Source: Bradyrhizobium semiaridum (GTDB lineage: Bacteria; Pseudomonadota; Alphaproteobacteria; Rhizobiales; Xanthobacteraceae). From it: a stretch of DNA of 64,000 bases. The position numbers and the translations under genes are program-made. Below, piece after piece: positions 17,992 to 25,450 of the stretch. The notes below the pieces were generated by a model. It saw only the letters and a program-made list of their open reading frames with translations. It did no database searches and was not told the origin of the DNA. Position 1 is the stretch's first letter; every line of letters begins with the position of its first letter. The stretch lies in NCBI RefSeq assembly GCF_020329505.1, contig NZ_JAGKJJ010000008.1:62001-126000 (forward strand), read 5' to 3'.

Positions 17992-18606
17992 TCAACCGGG
18001 GCGCTTTTTCCTTGTCGCGGCCTGCGGGCTGTCGGGCTTGTCGAGCTCCACCCCGGCATTGATCAGCAGCACGCGCGCGGCTTCCCTGGCCGCACGTGCC
18101 ATCGCCGGATCGTCCCGCACGAGATCCTGCGCGATCGAGCCGTCGACCAGCAGCACCAGCTGGGTCGCCAGGGCCTCGGGATCGGCGACGCCAAGCTGTT
18201 GCAGCAGATCGCGAAACCAGATGCGGCGGCTTTCCTTGAAGGCAATCGCGATGGTCTTCACGCTGTGGTCTCCATCGTCCGGGCCGAGCTCTGCGACCGC
18301 GTTGACGAACGGGCAGCCGCGGAAATCCTTGGCCGCAAAGCGCCGCTCCAGCGAATCGAAGGTGGCGAGGATCTGCTCGGCCGGCGGCTTGTCGGAGGGA
18401 CGCGGCTGCACGAAGCGGCCCTTGAGATAGGCCGCGATCAGCGCGTCCTTCGACGGGAAGTGGTTGTACAGCGTGCGCTTGCTGATGCCGATCTCGGCCG
18501 CGATGGTATCGACGCCGATGGCGCGAATGCCTTGCAGATAGAACAGCTTGTCGGCGGTCTCGAGGATCCGCTCTTTCATGGTCTGTTTGGGGGGCGGGGA
18601 AGCCAT
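17992..18606 (-). CDS. TetR/AcrR family repressor of the divergent MFS gene
   Basis: The 204-residue protein has an N-terminal HTH with the TetR pattern ILETADKLFYLQGIRAIGVDTIA and GISKRTLYNHFPSKDALI, followed by a helical ligand-binding domain. It is divergent from the MFS transporter, and the perfect palindrome at 18658-18675 lies between them. The inferred role is repression of the efflux gene, and probably of itself, relieved by a small molecule. ATG 18606 is preferred; GTG at 18642 is possible but would almost reach the operator. Confidence 0.9.
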   Translation of the reverse strand: MASPPPKQTMKERILETADKLFYLQGIRAIGVDTIAAEIGISKRTLYNHFPSKDALIAAYLKGRFVQPRPSDKPPAEQILATFDSLERRFAAKDFRGCPFVNAVAELGPDDGDHSVKTIAIAFKESRRIWFRDLLQQLGVADPEALATQLVLLVDGSIAQDLVRDDPAMARAAREAARVLLINAGVELDKPDSPQAATRKKRPG

Positions 18607-18657
18607 GCGCGGGCCGTGATCGTTGTCGCTTGACAGCACCACCCCTCTATAGCGTAA

Positions 18658-18675
18658 TTACACAGGTCTGTGTAA
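18658..18675. promoter_or_regulatory. Palindromic TetR operator ttacacag-gt-ctgtgtaa
   Basis: This is a perfect inverted repeat with 8-base arms and a 2-base spacer, located between the TetR start (18606) and the MFS start (18740). Its size and symmetry are typical of TetR-family operators, and it is AT-richer than its surroundings. It is the most likely binding site controlling both genes. Confidence 0.75.
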
Positions 18676-18739
18676 CTAAAACATATGGGAATCGCAGGCT
18701 GCGGCGGTCGTGCCGTGGCCCAACGGGAGAACAAGAACA

Positions 18740-19972
18740 ATGCCCCTGCTGCAGGTCCTGCGTCCCACGCTTCCCATCCTGATCGGCGCCTCGATCATGC
18801 TCACGCTGAGCATGGGGCTGCGGCAGAGCCTCGGCATCTTCCTGCAGCCGCTGACGCACGACATCAAGATCTCGGTGTCCGATTTCACGCTGGCGCTGGC
18901 GGTGCAGAACCTCGCCTGGGGCTTCCTGCAACCGGTGGCCGGCGCGATGACGGTACGATACGGCTTTCGCCCGATCATGGTGATCGGCGCGCTCGCCTAT
19001 ATTGCGGGCCTTGTGCTGATGACGACAGCGCACGGGCTCATCAGCATCATGATCGGCGCCGGCGTCCTGATCGGCATCTCGCTGGCCTGCACCGCGAACG
19101 CGATCGCGATGTCGGTATCGGCGCGCGCGGTGCCGGAGACGGTGCGCTCGACCGTGCTCGGCATCGTCTCAGCCGCGGGCTCGCTCGGCGCGCTGCTGTC
19201 GGCGCCGCTCGGCCAGATGCTCAATGAGGGATTCGGCTGGCGCGTCGGGCTCGCCGGCTTCGTGATCCTCTCGGTGTTCATGATCCCGGCCGCGCTCTAC
19301 GCCGGCCGCGTCGACAAGATCCCGCTGCCGAAGCCCGCGGCCGACGATATCGGCAACGCCACCGCGGTGACCGCGGCGAAGACCGCTTTCAGCAACGCGT
19401 CGTTCGTGGTGATGACCTGCGCCTACATGGTCTGCGGCATGCAGCTGGTTTTCCTCACCACGCATCTGCCGTCGTATCTGGCGATCTGCGGCCTCGATCC
19501 GATGCTGAGCGCGCAGACGCTCGGCATGATCGGCGGCTTCAACGTGCTGGGCTCGCTGTTCTTCGGCTGGGCCGGCCAGCGCTGGAACAAGCTGGCGCTG
19601 CTCGGTGCGATCTACATCCTGCGCTCGCTGGCGCTGGCCTGGTACTTCATGCTGCCGGCGACGCCGGCCTCGACGCTCTTGTTCGGCGCCATCATGGGCT
19701 TCCTCTGGATGGGCGTCGGCCCGCTGGTTGCGGGCGCGGTGGCGGAGATGTTCGGCCTGCGCTGGCAGGCGATGATCCAGGGCCTTGCCTTCATGAGCCA
19801 CCAGGTCGGCAGCTTCCTCGGCGCCTATGGGGGCGGGGTGATCTACGACTCGCTCGGCTCCTATACGATGGCCTGGCGCATCGGCGTCGCGCTCGGCCTT
19901 GCCGGCGGCATCATCCAGCTCGCCTTCGCGCTGATCCGGCCATCGCAGCCGCCGCTCTTGAAGGCGGCCTGA
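18740..19972 (+). CDS. MFS transporter under TetR control
   Basis: The 410-residue membrane protein has about 12 hydrophobic segments and the family motifs GFLQPVAGAMTVRYGFRP after helix 2 and SLGALLSAPLGQMLNEGFGWRVG in the middle. It belongs to the monocarboxylate/uncharacterised efflux-type MFS branch. Location next to a divergent TetR gene with a shared palindromic operator suggests inducible export of a toxic compound, though import cannot be excluded. ATG 18740 follows GGGAGAACAAG. A strong hairpin at 20007-20031 ends the transcript. Confidence 0.87.
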   Translation: MPLLQVLRPTLPILIGASIMLTLSMGLRQSLGIFLQPLTHDIKISVSDFTLALAVQNLAWGFLQPVAGAMTVRYGFRPIMVIGALAYIAGLVLMTTAHGLISIMIGAGVLIGISLACTANAIAMSVSARAVPETVRSTVLGIVSAAGSLGALLSAPLGQMLNEGFGWRVGLAGFVILSVFMIPAALYAGRVDKIPLPKPAADDIGNATAVTAAKTAFSNASFVVMTCAYMVCGMQLVFLTTHLPSYLAICGLDPMLSAQTLGMIGGFNVLGSLFFGWAGQRWNKLALLGAIYILRSLALAWYFMLPATPASTLLFGAIMGFLWMGVGPLVAGAVAEMFGLRWQAMIQGLAFMSHQVGSFLGAYGGGVIYDSLGSYTMAWRIGVALGLAGGIIQLAFALIRPSQPPLLKAA

Positions 19973-20006
19973 AGCCGCTTCGCACCGATCACGCTCCGGA
20001 AACGCA

Positions 20007-20031
20007 AAACGGGACCCGAAGGGTCCCGTTT
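20007..20031. terminator. Bidirectional hairpin terminator between MFS gene and rpmG
   Basis: An 11-base perfect stem (aaacgggaccc / gggtcccgttt) closes a 3-base loop (gaa). A-tract and T-tract ends serve both strands. It lies between the convergent MFS gene and rpmG and can terminate both. Confidence 0.85.
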
Positions 20032-20052
20032 GAACGCTGGAAGCGGACCGGC

Positions 20053-20220
20053 TTACTTGATCTTGGCTTCCTTGAACTCGACGTGCTTGCGCGCGACCGG
20101 GTCGTACTTCTTCTTGACCAGCTTGTCGGTCATGGTGCGCGAATTCTTCTTGGCGACGTAATAGAAGCCGGTGTCCGCCGTCGACACGAGCTTGACCTTG
20201 ATGGTGACCGCCTTGGCCAT
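20053..20220 (-). CDS. rpmG: 50S ribosomal protein L33
   Basis: The 55-residue basic protein reads [20 protein letters not shown], followed by [25 protein letters not shown], the typical proteobacterial L33. It lacks the CxxC pairs of the zinc-binding paralogue. ATG at 20220 gives the standard length; an in-frame upstream ATG at 20262 would add 14 unlikely residues. Confidence 0.97.
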   Translation of the reverse strand: MAKAVTIKVKLVSTADTGFYYVAKKNSRTMTDKLVKKKYDPVARKHVEFKEAKIK

Positions 20221-20347
20221 GTGCAAAACCTCGAAAACTGGGGAATATCGGGAGCCGGCCAAATCGGCCCGCGTTTGGCCGGGAAACTAGCCACAAACCG
20301 CCAGAAGTCAAGGATTTCCGGGCTGAAACCGTCCCGATTCCGGCCGA

Positions 20348-21673
20348 TCAGCCCTCGAAGAAGCGGTTTTTCGGCCGCGGCAGGCCCAAATTCTCGCGCA
20401 AGGTCCGTCCTTCGTACTCGGTCCGGAAAATCCCGCGCTTCTGCAGTTCCGGCACCACCTTGTCGACGAAGTCGAACAGCCCCTGCGGCAAATAGGGGAA
20501 CATGATGTTGAAGCCGTCGCTGCCGCGGCCGGTCAGCCATTCCTCCATCTGATCGGCGATGGTCTGCGGCGTCCCGACGAAGGCGAGGCCGCCATAGCCG
20601 CCGACGCGTTGGGCGAGCTGGCGCACCGTGAGCTTGTCGCGGGCGGCGACGTCGACGAGGCGCTGCCGGCCGCTCTTGCTGGCGTTGGTCTCGGGGATTG
20701 GCGGCAGCTGCCCGTCCGGATCGAAGCCCGTGGCATCGGTGCCGAGGATCACCGACAGCGAGGCGATCGCGCTGTCGTAATGCACGCGGCTGTCGAGTAG
20801 CGCGCGCTTCTCCTTGGCTTCCTCGACACTGTCGCCGACCACGACGAACGCGCCGGGCAGGATCTTCAGATGCTCGGGATCACGGCCGACCTTCTCCATG
20901 CGGCCCTTGATGTCGGCGTACAGCTTCTGCCCGTCGGCGAGGCTGCCGCCGCCGGTGAACACGGCCTCCGCGGTCTCGGCCGCAAGCTGCCGACCGTCGT
21001 CGGAGGCGCCGGCCTGTACGATCACCGGCCAGCCCTGCACGGGCCGGGCGATGTTCAGCGGGCCGCGCACCGAGAGATATTTGCCCTTGTGATTGAGCAC
21101 ATGCATCTTCGCGGGATCGAAGAACAGCCCGGACTCGACGTCGCGCACGAACGCGTCGTCGGCGAAGGAATCCCACAGGCCGGTGACGACGTCGTAGAAT
21201 TCGCGAGCGCGCTTGTAGCGCTCGGCATGCTCCATGTGGTCGTCGAGGCCGAAGTTCAGCGCCGCGTCCGGGTTGGATGTGGTGACGATGTTCCAGCCGG
21301 CGCGGCCGCCGGAGATATGGTCGAGCGAGGCGAAGCGGCGGGCGACGTGATAGGGCTCGTCGAACGTGGTCGAGCCGGTCGCGATCAGGCCGATATTCTC
21401 GGTGACGGCCGACAGTGCGGACAGCAGCGTGAACGGCTCGAACGAGGTCACGGTGTGGCTGCGCTTCAGCGCATTGATCGGCATGTTGAGCACGGCCAGA
21501 TGGTCGGCCATGAAGAAGGCGTCGAACTTGCCGGCTTCGAGCTTCCGGATCAGCGTCTTGATATGATCAAAATTGAAATTGGCGTCGGGCCAGGCCCCCG
21601 GATAACGCCAGGCGCCGGTGTGGATGCTGATCGGCCGCATGAACGCGCCGAGCTTGAGTTGACGCTTCGCCAT
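20348..21673 (-). CDS. LLM-class flavin-dependent monooxygenase (NtaA/SnaA/DszA family)
   Basis: The 441-residue protein begins RQLKLGAFMRPISIHTGAWRYPGA and contains KFDAFFMADHLAVL, GSTTFDEPYHVARRFASLDHISGGRAGWNIVTTSNP and FGLDDHMEHAERYKRAREFYDVV. These are the hallmarks of two-component FMNH2-dependent monooxygenases such as nitrilotriacetate and alkanesulfonate/dibenzothiophene-sulfone enzymes. It needs a separate flavin reductase, none of which is adjacent. The substrate is unknown. AAGGACGG precedes the ATG. Confidence 0.9.
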   Translation of the reverse strand: MAKRQLKLGAFMRPISIHTGAWRYPGAWPDANFNFDHIKTLIRKLEAGKFDAFFMADHLAVLNMPINALKRSHTVTSFEPFTLLSALSAVTENIGLIATGSTTFDEPYHVARRFASLDHISGGRAGWNIVTTSNPDAALNFGLDDHMEHAERYKRAREFYDVVTGLWDSFADDAFVRDVESGLFFDPAKMHVLNHKGKYLSVRGPLNIARPVQGWPVIVQAGASDDGRQLAAETAEAVFTGGGSLADGQKLYADIKGRMEKVGRDPEHLKILPGAFVVVGDSVEEAKEKRALLDSRVHYDSAIASLSVILGTDATGFDPDGQLPPIPETNASKSGRQRLVDVAARDKLTVRQLAQRVGGYGGLAFVGTPQTIADQMEEWLTGRGSDGFNIMFPYLPQGLFDFVDKVVPELQKRGIFRTEYEGRTLRENLGLPRPKNRFFEG

Positions 21674-21774
21674 TGCCCCGTTCCGTCCTTGAGGTCGTTA
21701 GCGGAACAGATAGGGAGGCGGCGTCCGGCGCGCCATCGGGAAGATTATTTTGTTTTTGGCCGATCTATCGACAT

Positions 21775-21900
21775 CGTCATTCCCGGTGCGCAATTGCGTA
21801 CCGGGACGGCGCGAACCGACGAGCCCGGAATCCACTCTTCAACGAACATGCGGCCTGATGGATTCCGGGCTCGCGCCAAGAGGCGCGCTCCGGAATGACG
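21775..21900. repeat. REP family B inverted repeat with gcgcaattgcg insert
   Basis: The ends cgtcattcccgg and ccggaatgacg are inverted, and internal cgacgagcccggaatccact pairs with gatggattccgggctcg. It carries an additional ggtgcgcaattgcgtacc palindrome absent from the other copies, which resembles the core at 45-60. It fills the gap between the monooxygenase and NUDIX genes. Confidence 0.8.
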
Positions 21901-21908
21901 GGGTCATA

Positions 21909-22646
21909 CTACGCCCCCAGCACGTCCTTCTGCATCTTGCCGCCGTAGAAGTGGAAGAACGGCACCGGCGCATCGTGGCGGAGCGGGCCGGTGGCGAGGC
22001 GGCGGTCGAGCTCGGCGAGCACGTTCTTGGTCATGGCGTGCGCGTCCGCGAGCGGCTCGGAGCCGATCTCGACCCACACCAGCTCGACCAGCTCGGCATC
22101 GGCATGCACCACGCCCTCGACCCTGTGCGCAATGGACGATGCATCTGCGGTGAAGAAGCGCGTGTCGAACCGGCGGACGCGGCCGGGCGGGGTGATGGCG
22201 CGTGCGATCAAAAACAGGCTGGACGGATCGGGCAGCAGCCCGGCGTCGGCGAACGGCTTCCAGGGACCGTCGAGCTTGGTCGCCTTCTCGACCTTGCGAC
22301 CGAGGCAGAGGCCGGTCTCCTCGCAGGCCTCGCGGATAGCTGCATTGGCGAGCGCGCGTGCGCGGCCGACGGTGATCTTCGGGCTGCCCTTCAAGAGATT
22401 GGCTTCGAGCTCCGGCGTGATCGGTGCGGCGACGGGCACGCGGTTGTCGGCCTTGTCGACGCGCCCGCCGGGGAAGACGTACTTGCCCGGCATGAACACC
22501 ACCTTGTCGTGACGCCTGCCGACCAGCACTTTCGGTTTGGGACCGGAGCGATCGATCAGGATCAACGTCGCCGCATCCTTCGGCCGGAAATACGGGTGAT
22601 GATCGGCTTCTTTTTCCCCCTGGTGGACAGCAGCGGCTTCAGTCAT
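21909..22646 (-). CDS. NUDIX hydrolase
   Basis: The 245-residue protein has an expanded Nudix box: the GGRVDKAD half is separated from AAIREACEETGL by an insert of about 40 residues, as in the NUDT7/NUDT19-like and related bacterial families. VFMPGKYVFPGG is also typical. The substrate is a nucleoside diphosphate derivative, possibly a coenzyme A-type or other dinucleotide, but this cannot be settled from sequence. ATG 22646 follows AAAGGGATG. It lies 36 bases downstream of the DUF983 gene, probably in the topA-rnr transcript. Confidence 0.9.
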   Translation of the reverse strand: MTEAAAVHQGEKEADHHPYFRPKDAATLILIDRSGPKPKVLVGRRHDKVVFMPGKYVFPGGRVDKADNRVPVAAPITPELEANLLKGSPKITVGRARALANAAIREACEETGLCLGRKVEKATKLDGPWKPFADAGLLPDPSSLFLIARAITPPGRVRRFDTRFFTADASSIAHRVEGVVHADAELVELVWVEIGSEPLADAHAMTKNVLAELDRRLATGPLRHDAPVPFFHFYGGKMQKDVLGA

Positions 22647-22682
22647 TTCATCCCTTTCGGCTCTTCTTGCCGTTCGGTTTAG

Positions 22683-23123
22683 CTAGACCGGAGGGATGTC
22701 GCTAGGGGGATTCTCGTCAAAGCCATGCATGCGCAGGGCCCATTGCAAGCCGATCACGGCTCCCTTCACCGGCTGCAGCAGCGCCAGCGATGCGAACAAG
22801 GTGAATGGCAGATAGATCGCAAGTTGCAGCCACACCGGCGGCGAATAGTCGGTCTCGATCCACAGCACCATCGGTACCACGATATGGCCGACGATGACGA
22901 TGACGAGATAGGCCGGCAGATCGTCGGCGCGATGCGGCGTGAAATCGAGATCGCAGACCGGGCAGTGGCCGTCGCATTTGAGAAACGCACGAAACAGCTT
23001 GCCCTTGCCGCAACGCGGGCAGCGGCTGCGGAAGCCGCGCTTCATCGCGGTCCAGACGTCGCGCTTCTCGGGCGCGGCCGTCTCGCGGCTCCAGACGACC
23101 GTGGGCGGGGTCACTGTTTCCAT
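22683..23123 (-). CDS. DUF983 membrane protein
   Basis: The 146-residue protein has an N-terminal zinc-ribbon-like segment with CPRCGKGKLF and CPVCDLDF (two CxxC pairs) followed by two hydrophobic membrane segments (LVIVIVGHIVVPMVLWI and LAIYLPFTLFASLALL). This is the DUF983 layout, common after rnr in alphaproteobacteria; the function is unknown. Its ATG lies inside the last codons of rnr, overlapping by 13 bases, with GAGGCAAG as ribosome binding site. Confidence 0.88.
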   Translation of the reverse strand: METVTPPTVVWSRETAAPEKRDVWTAMKRGFRSRCPRCGKGKLFRAFLKCDGHCPVCDLDFTPHRADDLPAYLVIVIVGHIVVPMVLWIETDYSPPVWLQLAIYLPFTLFASLALLQPVKGAVIGLQWALRMHGFDENPPSDIPPV

Positions 23124-25450
23124 GACTTGCCTCGCTTCGACTTGCCGGACTTTGACTTCTTCGGCTTGCGATCCTTCTTGCCGCGCGCCTTGCGCTCCGG
23201 CTCGGGCTTGCCTTGACGCTTGGGATGACGCCCGGGTCTTGCGCCGTCGCGTTTTCTGCCACGCGGAATAGTCTGCCCTTCGGACAGCAGCTCAAAGCGC
23301 AGCGCGCCGGCGATCGGCGCCGTCTCGACGAGGCGCACGTCGACGACATCGCCGAGCCGGTACATCGTGCCGCTGCGCGAGCCGATCAGGGCGTGGCGCG
23401 TCTCGTCGTAGTTGAAATATTCGCTGCCGATGGTGCGGATCGGGATCAGGCCGTCGGCGCCGGTGTCGTCGAGTTTTACGAACAGGCCGCTGCGCGTCAC
23501 GCCGGAGATGCGGCCCTGGAATGAGGCGCCGACCTTATCGGCGAGGAAATGCGCGATCAGCCGGTCGGTAGTCTCGCGCTCCGCCTTCATCGCGCGCCGC
23601 TCGGTGACGGAGATCTGCGCCGCGATCTCGGCCAGCGTCTCCATGGTCTCGTCGGTTGGCAGCGCGCCTTCGCCGAGGCCGAGTGCGCGGATCAGCGCGC
23701 GGTGCACAATCAGATCGGCATAGCGGCGGATCGGCGAGGTGAAGTGCGCGTAGCGGCGCAGATTCAAGCCGAAATGGCCGTAATTCTCGGCGGAATATTC
23801 CGCCTGCGCTTGCGAGCGCAGCACCACTTCGTTGACCAGCGGCTCGTAATCCTCGCCCGCGACCTGCGCCAGCACGCGGTTGAACTGCGCGGGCCGCAGC
23901 GCCCCCTGCTTGGTGAAGGGCAGGTCGAGCGTCTTCAGAAATTCCTGGAGGTTGTGCACCTTCTCCTGGGTCGGCTCGTCATGCACGCGGTAGATCAGCG
24001 GAAGGCTCTTCTTCTCCAGCATCTCGGCCGCGGCGACGTTGGCGAGGATCATGAACTCCTCGATCAGCCGGTGCGCATCGAGCCGCTGCGGCACGATCAC
24101 GCGGTCGACGGTGCCGTCCGCCTTGAGCAGGATCTTGCGCTCGGGCAGGTCGAGGTCGAGCGGGTCACGCTCGTTGCGCGCCAGCTTGACCAGCTCGTAG
24201 GCCGACCACAGCGGCTTCAGGATCGGATCGAGCAGCGGGCCGGTGGTATCATCGGGCCTGCCGTCGATTGCGGCCTGCGCCTGCGCGTAATTCAGCTTCG
24301 CAGCCGAGCGCATCAGCACGCGATGGAAGGTGTGCGAGCGCTTGCGGCCGTCGGCGCCGATCACCATCCGCACCGCGAGCGCGCCGCGCGGCTCACCCGG
24401 CACCAGCGAGCACAGGTTGTTGGAGATGCGCTCCGGCAGCATTGGGACCACGCGATCCGGGAAATACACCGAATTGCCGCGCTGGAGCGCGTCGCGGTCG
24501 AGCGCCGATCCCGGCCGCACATAGAAGGCGACGTCGGCGATCGCGACATGGACGATGTAGCCGCCCTTGTTGTTTAGATCGGGATCGACCTCGGCATGCA
24601 CGGCGTCGTCGTGATCCTTGGCGTCGGGCGGATCGATGGTGACGAGCGGCACGTCGCGCCAGTCCTCGCGGCCCTGCAACGTCGCCGGTTTCGCGTCCTC
24701 GGATTCGCGTACGGCGGCGGGAGAGAACACCTGCGGGATGTCATGGGCGTTGATCGCGATCAGGCTGATCGCCTTCTCGCTGGCGATCGAGCCGAGCCGT
24801 TCCTTGACGCGGCCGGAATTCAGCCCGAAGCCGCGGCTGCGAACCAGGTCCACGCTGATGAGATCGCCGTCCTCGGCGCCGCCGGTATCCTGCTTGGCGA
24901 TGCTGAGCTCGCGGCCGGCCTGCTTCTTGTCGACGGGTATCAGCCGTCCGCTGCCGTCGGGGTTGCGGCGGAAGATGCCGAGGATGCGGCTGCGCGCATG
25001 GTCGATGATCTTGATGACGCGGCCGCGATAGGGCGTGCCGTCGTGCTCGCCCGTCACGTCGACCCGCAGCAGCGCGCGGTCGCCGACACCGGCGGTTGTG
25101 CCGGGCTTCGGCCGCCGCGGCGTCTCGATGCGGATCTTCGGGGCGGTGCCGTTCTCTTCGAAATCCCACTCGGCCGGGGTAGCGATCAGTTCGCCGTCGC
25201 TGTCGCGGCCGGTGATGTCGGCGAGCAGGGTCGGCGGCAGCGCCGCCGGCTCGTGCATCTTGCGACCGCGCCTTGCGATCGTGCCATCATCGGCGAGCTC
25301 GCGGAGCATCCGCTTCAGCTCGACGCGGTCGGCGTTCTTCAGGCCGAATTCGCGGGCTATTTCCCGGGTACCGACCTTGCCTGGATTGGCACGAATGTAG
25401 GCGACGATGGCGTCCCGGCTCGGAAAGCCATGGTCGGTTTTTTGTTTCAC
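23111..25450 (-). CDS. rnr: Ribonuclease R
   Basis: The 779-residue 3'-5' exoribonuclease has an N-terminal winged helix (SRDAIVAYIRANPGK), cold-shock-like domains, the RNB catalytic domain with TIDPPDAKDHDDAVHAE and HFTSPIRRYADLIVHRAL, an S1 domain (ASFQGRISGVTRSGLFVKL), and a Lys/Arg-rich tail of about 45 residues. RNase R degrades structured RNA and takes part in tmRNA-linked and rRNA quality control. The start is a GTG immediately after the topA TAA with AGAGGA in the end of topA, so it is translationally coupled to topA. Confidence 0.96.
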   Translation of the reverse strand: MKQKTDHGFPSRDAIVAYIRANPGKVGTREIAREFGLKNADRVELKRMLRELADDGTIARRGRKMHEPAALPPTLLADITGRDSDGELIATPAEWDFEENGTAPKIRIETPRRPKPGTTAGVGDRALLRVDVTGEHDGTPYRGRVIKIIDHARSRILGIFRRNPDGSGRLIPVDKKQAGRELSIAKQDTGGAEDGDLISVDLVRSRGFGLNSGRVKERLGSIASEKAISLIAINAHDIPQVFSPAAVRESEDAKPATLQGREDWRDVPLVTIDPPDAKDHDDAVHAEVDPDLNNKGGYIVHVAIADVAFYVRPGSALDRDALQRGNSVYFPDRVVPMLPERISNNLCSLVPGEPRGALAVRMVIGADGRKRSHTFHRVLMRSAAKLNYAQAQAAIDGRPDDTTGPLLDPILKPLWSAYELVKLARNERDPLDLDLPERKILLKADGTVDRVIVPQRLDAHRLIEEFMILANVAAAEMLEKKSLPLIYRVHDEPTQEKVHNLQEFLKTLDLPFTKQGALRPAQFNRVLAQVAGEDYEPLVNEVVLRSQAQAEYSAENYGHFGLNLRRYAHFTSPIRRYADLIVHRALIRALGLGEGALPTDETMETLAEIAAQISVTERRAMKAERETTDRLIAHFLADKVGASFQGRISGVTRSGLFVKLDDTGADGLIPIRTIGSEYFNYDETRHALIGSRSGTMYRLGDVVDVRLVETAPIAGALRFELLSEGQTIPRGRKRDGARPGRHPKRQGKPEPERKARGKKDRKPKKSKSGKSKRGKSWKQ

